DNA from: Atherinomorus stipes
Taxonomy: Eukaryota; Chordata; Actinopteri; Atheriniformes; Atherinidae
DNA: 64,000 nucleotides
Direction: 5' to 3'
NCBI GenBank assembly: GCA_023101725.1
Contig: JALJCO010013361.1
Span: forward strand, 62,001-126,000
Shown: positions 58,968 to 64,000 of the stretch, piece after piece
Layout: every line of letters starts with the position of its first letter
How positions within the stretch are numbered: position 1 is the first letter of the stretch
The notes under the pieces: model-generated
Told to the model about the DNA's origin: nothing
The model's database searches: none
The model's input: the letters and a program-made list of their open reading frames with translations, nothing else
Position numbers and translations under genes: made by a program

Positions 58968-59373
58968 TAGGGCTGGACAATTAATCGAATTTTAATCGTG
59001 ATTTCAATTTTGCCTTTTCACAATTACAAAAACACTGTAATCAAAGAAAAACAATTAATCCTAAAGTGAACAGACTGGTGGAGTTATAGGAAGCAAACTG
59101 CAGGGAGTATAGAACAGGAATGCATGTAGACTTAGTTTTCATTTTTATTGTTATTATTATTTTTAATAATCTTATTTTACTCCTTTACTTGTTTCAAATT
59201 TATTTCCGTTTTTTTTTTTTTTTTTTTTTTTTTTAAAGCTATATTTGAAGTTGAGTTTTGGTGATTCAATAAACACTTTATAAAAACAATGAATAATCGT
59301 GTATATTAATCCTGATTTCAATATCAGTCAAAATAATCGTGATTAGAATTTTTTCTATAGTCGTCCAGCCCTA
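58968..59373. mobile_element. hAT-type MITE with perfect 8-bp target duplication
   Basis: Ends are TAGGGCTGGACAATTAATCG and, on the other strand, TAGGGCTGGACGACTATAG. GCTTACAG flanks both sides (58960-58967 and 59374-59381). The interior is AT-rich with TAATCGTGAT-type repeats and a T-run, and has no coding capacity. Confidence 0.85.
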
Positions 59374-59692
59374 GCTTACAGTAGTTCGTTGTTTTGTTGT
59401 AAAAGGCTGCATCGTGCTGGGAGCACTCCACCATAGAATTACGTTGATCTGAGCTCCCACTTCCGACACACACCATCTTCAACTGAACACACCACAAGGT
59501 TCATACCTCAGGGTGCTAAAGAGAAATTTCTACCTGCATGTGTGCCTGTTGCAGTTATCTATGGAGATAATTTTGTTTCTTTATCATTTAATCAAAGAAA
59601 TAGAATATATTTGATACCAAAAAGAGATTTGAGAGCAAAATAAAGTCAGGGGCAATCAAAAACATTTTTTTGAGATCAAAACAGAACAGGTA

Positions 59693-59902
59693 GGCTTTAT
59701 GCACATCTCCAGTACTTCCTGAACTTAGTACTGCACCTCTGTTTCCTGTCTTTCATGATTGGATGAACTGATTAATACCAGGGGTGTCTGATCTCAGCAA
59801 ATGGTCAGACACACCTGGATTAATCAGTTCATCCAATCTTGAAAGACAGGAAACAAGGGTGCAGTATTAAGTTCAGGAAGTACTGGAGATGTGCATAAAG
59901 CC
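59693..59902. repeat. 210-bp near-perfect palindrome
   Basis: Two arms of about 98 bases (59693-59791 and 59805-59902) are inverted copies with only a few mismatches (GGCTTTATGCACATCTCC.. against ..GGAGATGTGCATAAAGCC), with a spacer of about 13 bases. It is probably a foldback MITE; a transcript would form a very long hairpin. Confidence 0.9.
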
Positions 59903-59959
59903 CATTGAAAAATAAAAATAGACAGCATATTTCTTCAACTTTAATCAATAATAATGTTT

Positions 59960-61661
59960 GAAAGTAAAAACATACAAGTATTTTTCTTATGAATAGTCCT
60001 TTTTGATTTAAAGTTTTTTTTTATGGTTAAAAATTGTTTTTTTTGGTTGAAAATAAAAATTTTTGTTAGAAAATAGGGGGAGATGGGGGGGGGCGACACT
60101 GGGGGGGGGGAGGGGGAGTTTTTGTTGGTGGGGAGTGGGTCTCTTCCCCCCTTTGTGGTGTTGGGGTGAGGGAAGGAGGAAGGAGTGAATTTTATACTAT
60201 ATTAAAAAAAAAAAAAAGAGATATATATGGTTAGATATAGATTTTTATATACAAATAAAAAAACAAAACAAAAAAAAAATAATATACAGCTCTGCTGCAG
60301 TGATGTGGCATTGCTTGGTGGGTCTGGGCTTACAGTAGAAGAGGAGTGAAAAAAGGGGGGGAATATCAAGGAGGGAGGGGTGAGAACACACAGAGGGAAA
60401 AATAAATGAAAGTGAGATGGATGTGAGGGAGGAGGAATGGGGGAAGAAAGGGAGGGGAGGGGGGGGGGGGGAGGGGAGGAGAGCGGGGAGAGAGAGGCAA
60501 AAATAAATATTACATTAAAATTGATATCAAGTGTTGTCTCCAAACCGAACTCTAACCAAAGAAATGAATAAGTGGGGTGTAGGGAGATGTGTATTTTGCT
60601 TTGGGTGTAAATAATATTGTAACCAAAAGATGACCAAAAAAGAGAACTAAAGAAAGAGGAGGAGAAGGATTAGAATTGCCGTGAACGAGAGTAAATTCAA
60701 AGGGAAGGGGAGACTGAACCAAAAAAAAAAAAAAATAATATTTATATTAATAAAAAAATAAAAATTAAAATAATAATAAAAACACTACCTCACCAACGCA
60801 GGGGGGGTAACGATCGCCTTTTCCGCCCATATTTAAAATTTAAGAGGGAATTTAAAAGTCCCGTCTCCTCCAATATGACAAAAAGAGGGGTTTGTTTAGG
60901 GGAGGAGTGTTATTTTTTTTTTTTTTTTTTTTCGGTTTTAAGGGGGAAAACTTCAAGATTCTATAAATTTAAATATTATCAAAAAAAAAAGAATGAAAAA
61001 AATACACAAAAAAAAAAAGGGAGGTGTGGGTTGGGATCGAAGCATGAATTAAGAATTTATAAATGTGGGGTTTGGGGGGGTCTGTCATTCGTTTCCAAAT
61101 GATCAAGGGCCTGGGTACTTTGGCAAAGGGGGTTTCATTTTTGGTGAAAGATTAAAATATAAGAATTTCTTCAGGGGGTCAAAACCCCCCCGGGGCCTCG
61201 GCGCTATATTTTGCAACAAATATATGGGGGAGGGGGGGAAAGAGAAAAAGAAAAAAATTTTTTTAAAAAAAATTTCTTTGGGGGAATATAAAATGGGGGG
61301 GAGATAATAAAATCACTAGTCTCATTGGTAGGAAAGAAAAAAGATAATTTAAAACCCCCCTTAAAAGAAAAAAATTTTTTTATTTGCCTAGGAAATTTTT
61401 AGCAAAAAAAAGTCTAAAAAAAAAATAAAAAAAATTGGTTAAGATAAGGGTTCTCACTTCACACAAAAAGTTTTTTGTCTATTAGAGACAGAAAAAAAAA
61501 AAAATATGATAAAAAAAACTACTAATGCGGAGGAACAACAAGAAAAAAAAAAAAAAATTCTATAAAAAAAAAAAAAAAAAACAAAGTAATTAATAGGGGG
61601 GGAGGAAGAAAAAAGAAAGAATGTTTTTTCTCATCCCATCCCCATTCCATCTCATAAAAAG

Positions 61662-61701
<40 letters not shown>

Positions 61702-62160
61702 ATAAAAAAAAAAAATTATTCCAGTAAGGTAAAGTAAAGGTAAGTTGAATTAAAACTAACAATTGAGTGATTGTATGGCCGGTTGGTGTCTGATAGGTGA
61801 AGGAAGAGGAGTGAAGGGAAGATGTAAGGGAGGGAAGGAGGAGCAAATAATAATATATTTATAATTATATAATATGGAGGATCGGGCGGTATGCGGGGGG
61901 TGGGGGAGGGGGGAGTGGGAGTAAGAAAAGGAGAAACCCAAAATTAAATAAATAAAAAATATTATATTTTGCACCCCTTTGCCCCCAATCCCAACCCACT
62001 CTCACCCCCATCTCTGTCCTTTTTTTTAAAAACATAAACGATCACCCTACAGTTCCTACTTCATCACAAAATCCATATCCACCACAAACAACACAACCCA
62101 CCCCCCCCCCCCCTTCTTCCCCTCCCCCCCCCCCCCCCTCTTCAATTCGGGCAGTCAGGT
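59960..62160. other. Low-complexity, apparently unpolished sequence block
   Basis: This block consists of long A, G, C and T runs and A/G-rich nonsense unlike anything else in the window. Part of it (about 60543-61620) is a corrupted copy of 62924-64000 at a near-constant offset of about 2.39 kb, with homopolymers expanded and mixed bases lost. That pattern fits error-rich gap-filling reads better than biology. No feature inside it should be trusted. Confidence 0.75.
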
Positions 62161-62659
62161 CTTGGTTTTCAAACAAATGGATTAAAAGAAAACTTCTCCA
62201 GCAACACTGAGGGAGGCGACCACAACCTTGTCATTACCTGTAAGTTTATTTATTTTCTAAATGCTGTCTGAAGTGCCCATGTTGCTAACAGATAGCCTTT
62301 AGCAAAGTCCGACCACAGCTTGACCTACTTTCCCTAAATACGGTTATAGCCGAAAGGTGTATTTGGTCTCCGGGTAAAGCTGCATATCATTACCGCACCC
62401 AAATCTTTCCCTGAGGAAGGGAGGTCAAACGTGCCAAAACAATCCCCCGCTGTAAAAAGTGACATTTCTTTCTTTGGAGTAGGCTATTTACATATGCAGT
62501 GATGTCAACTACATGAACCAGTTTTTACTACTATGTCATCACTCCTTTAAAATAAACTATTTTCATTACTTAGGTACAAAAAAATGTTTTATGCTTCAGT
62601 ACTTCCTCATAAGTTGCACTTCAAGAACTCTTCAACTCAACTAACTTATCCCATTAAGT

Positions 62660-62881
62660 CAATATTTCCCAACTCCGGTCCTCAGGACCCACTGCTCTGC
62701 ATGTCTCGGAGGCAACCCTAATTTTTCACACCTGAATCAAATGATTGGCTAATTATTAGCCTTGCAGCGAACTTGATGAGGAAGTTCATGAATCTGAGTC
62801 AGGTGTATTGGAGTAGGAACACGTGAAGACATGCAGGGCAGCAGGGCAATGGGTCCTGAGGACCCGAGCTGGGAAACACTG
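62660..62881. mobile_element. hAT-type MITE (222 bp) with perfect 8-bp target duplication
   Basis: Ends are CAATATTTCCCAACTCCGG and, on the other strand, CAGTGTTTCCCAGCTCGGG. CATTAAGT flanks both sides (62652-62659 and 62882-62889). Nearly the whole element is an imperfect palindrome around GGTCCTCAGGACC-type cores. Confidence 0.88.
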
Positions 62882-62913
62882 CATTAAGTACTTGTACTTC
62901 AATTTGAGTCTTA

Positions 62914-63435
62914 AGCCGTGTCTCAAACCGCACACTTGCCCAAGTGCACTGTAATTCGGTGCGTAGTGCGCACTGTGTACTTCGTCTGTAGTGCACACTA
63001 TTGTCACTAAATGCTGACCCAAACAGAGCACTGCACTTACAGGAAGTGACGGACTAGCATTGCCCGCTAACGTGAGCTAACTCCACTGAGCCGGTATAAC
63101 CGCGGCCTCAAAGAAATGACATTAGTAGTTATGTCTGAATAATTTTATAAATGTTACTTAAATCAGTACAATACCGCCTCCAATGCAGCAGGGGTCACCA
63201 CCGCTTCGTTCACCGCCATTATTCAGCTCTGAAGGCAGTTCGTAAGTCCCGCCTCTTCCACTATGTCAGCAAGATGGCGTCTGTTTAGTGCGAGTAGTGT
63301 GCTTTATTTTGCACTTCGTTTTTGGCCGTTATTAGGGCAACATCCTGGTACTTTCAGTGCACTGAATTTTCGCTTAAACGACAGCATGAATGCACTACAC
63401 ACTCAAAAAGAGTGTTTGCGGTTTGAGACACGACC
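62914..63435. mobile_element. MITE with TTA flanks, PIF/Harbinger-like
   Basis: Ends are AGCCGTGTCTCAAACCGC and, on the other strand, AGGTCGTGTCTCAAACCGC. TTA occurs on both flanks (62911-62913 and 63436-63438). The 3-bp TTA duplication suggests PIF/Harbinger, but the superfamily is inference. A corrupted copy of this element and its right flank lies at about 60543-61620. Confidence 0.65.
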
Positions 63436-63439
63436 TTAG

Positions 63440-64000
63440 ACTCTAGGACTTTATACATGTGTGGCTGTCGACGGTCCTGTCACTACGCTTCCGACTGATC
63501 ATGCGCCCTGGCTACTTGGCCACAGGGGTTTCATTTTGGCTGAATGATCAGCATGCATGACTTTCGTCAGGGGATCAAATCCCACCCGGGCCCTCCGTTG
63601 CATACCTTGCCACACATGTATGGGAGGAGCGTGCTCATGAGAATTGGATAATTTTTCTTTAAAGAAATTTGCCTAGTGGATATTCCAATTGGCCGGTAAC
63701 TTTACAATTCCACTAGCCTCATTGGCTAGTGACCAAAAAGGTTCATTTAGAGCCCTCACTATAGGTAACTACTTTTTTTATGTGCCTAGGTATTTCTTAG
63801 CCAAAACAGTGCTCTAGCAACTATCAAACAAAGTTGGCTAAGCTCAGAGGTTCTCACTTCACACAAAGAGTTGTTTGTCCATTCAGAGACACCATAGTGA
63901 AAATGGTGCCATAAATATGGCAACTGCTATGCATGCGGACCCACAGCAAGTATATAAATGGCTCATTCTAAGAAAATAAAAACATATCCAAGGTGTTTTA
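63440..64000. repeat. Dispersed sequence repeated in the degraded block
   Basis: This flank of the TTA MITE (for example GTTCTCACTTCACACAAAGA near 63850) recurs in distorted form at about 61060-61620, so it belongs to a larger repeated unit that runs off the window end. It has no coding sequence that I recognise. Confidence 0.5.

Larger units (their letters stand above)
55940..64000. other. Upstream intergenic DNA rich in miniature transposons
   Basis: No gene is supported on either strand. A C-rich tract lies near 56017-56050. A 115-codon plus-strand frame at 57853-58200 ends inside an inverted repeat and matches nothing I know. Individual elements are listed separately. Confidence 0.5.

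Noticed and set aside
60202..61307. Several open frames in the degraded block
   Set aside because: The sequence is homopolymer-rich and apparently corrupted, so its translations mean nothing.

Overview
The window is vertebrate nuclear DNA, almost certainly from a ray-finned (teleost, probably percomorph) fish. It has spliced genes with GT-AG introns, many of only 80-600 bases, and fish-type hAT, Tc1, L2, L1 and tRNA-SINE debris. No prokaryotic features were seen. All positions, splice junctions and repeat pairings were worked out by eye; protein names rest on recognising the families, not on a database search.

Layout from left to right; both genes and the microRNA are on the minus strand. 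(1) 1-2330: no supported gene. (2) 2516-2600: the let-7i microRNA hairpin, with a GC-rich, CpG-containing patch just upstream (2690-2930) that could be its promoter. (3) 4933-37455: mon2, complete in 35 coding exons (about 1,709 residues). It encodes a Golgi/endosome scaffold related to the large Arf-GEFs. Every junction keeps phase except exon 21, which is 110 nt where 111 are needed; one G is missing from a G run. The gene also has an 18-nt microexon (8550-8567) and a candidate 3-nt microexon (13313-13315). (4) 37456-37930: mon2 promoter region with ZNF143-like and CTCF-like motifs. (5) 37930-39420: AT-rich spacer. (6) 39464-55841: slc6a13 (GAT-2-type Na+/Cl--dependent GABA/taurine transporter), 15 coding exons. 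The first carries only seven coding bases behind a TATA/GC-box promoter; the protein is about 620 residues. Its 5.8-kb first intron holds a three-copy repeat of about 0.5 kb, split by nested hAT-like elements. (7) 55940-64000: upstream DNA rich in miniature transposons, including a SINE with a perfect 14-bp target duplication, a 210-bp near-perfect palindrome and two hAT MITEs with perfect 8-bp duplications. It also contains a block (about 59960-62160) that reads like unpolished sequence.

The two protein genes are functionally unrelated neighbours: mon2 acts in endosome-to-Golgi traffic and slc6a13 in plasma-membrane GABA/taurine uptake. The mon2 then let-7i order matches the arrangement I know from human chromosome 12, so that block appears old. 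No new defence or mobile system was found. The most checkable oddities are the microexons, the mon2 frameshift, the tiny slc6a13 start exon with its overlapping uORF, the nested transposon array and the degraded-looking block.
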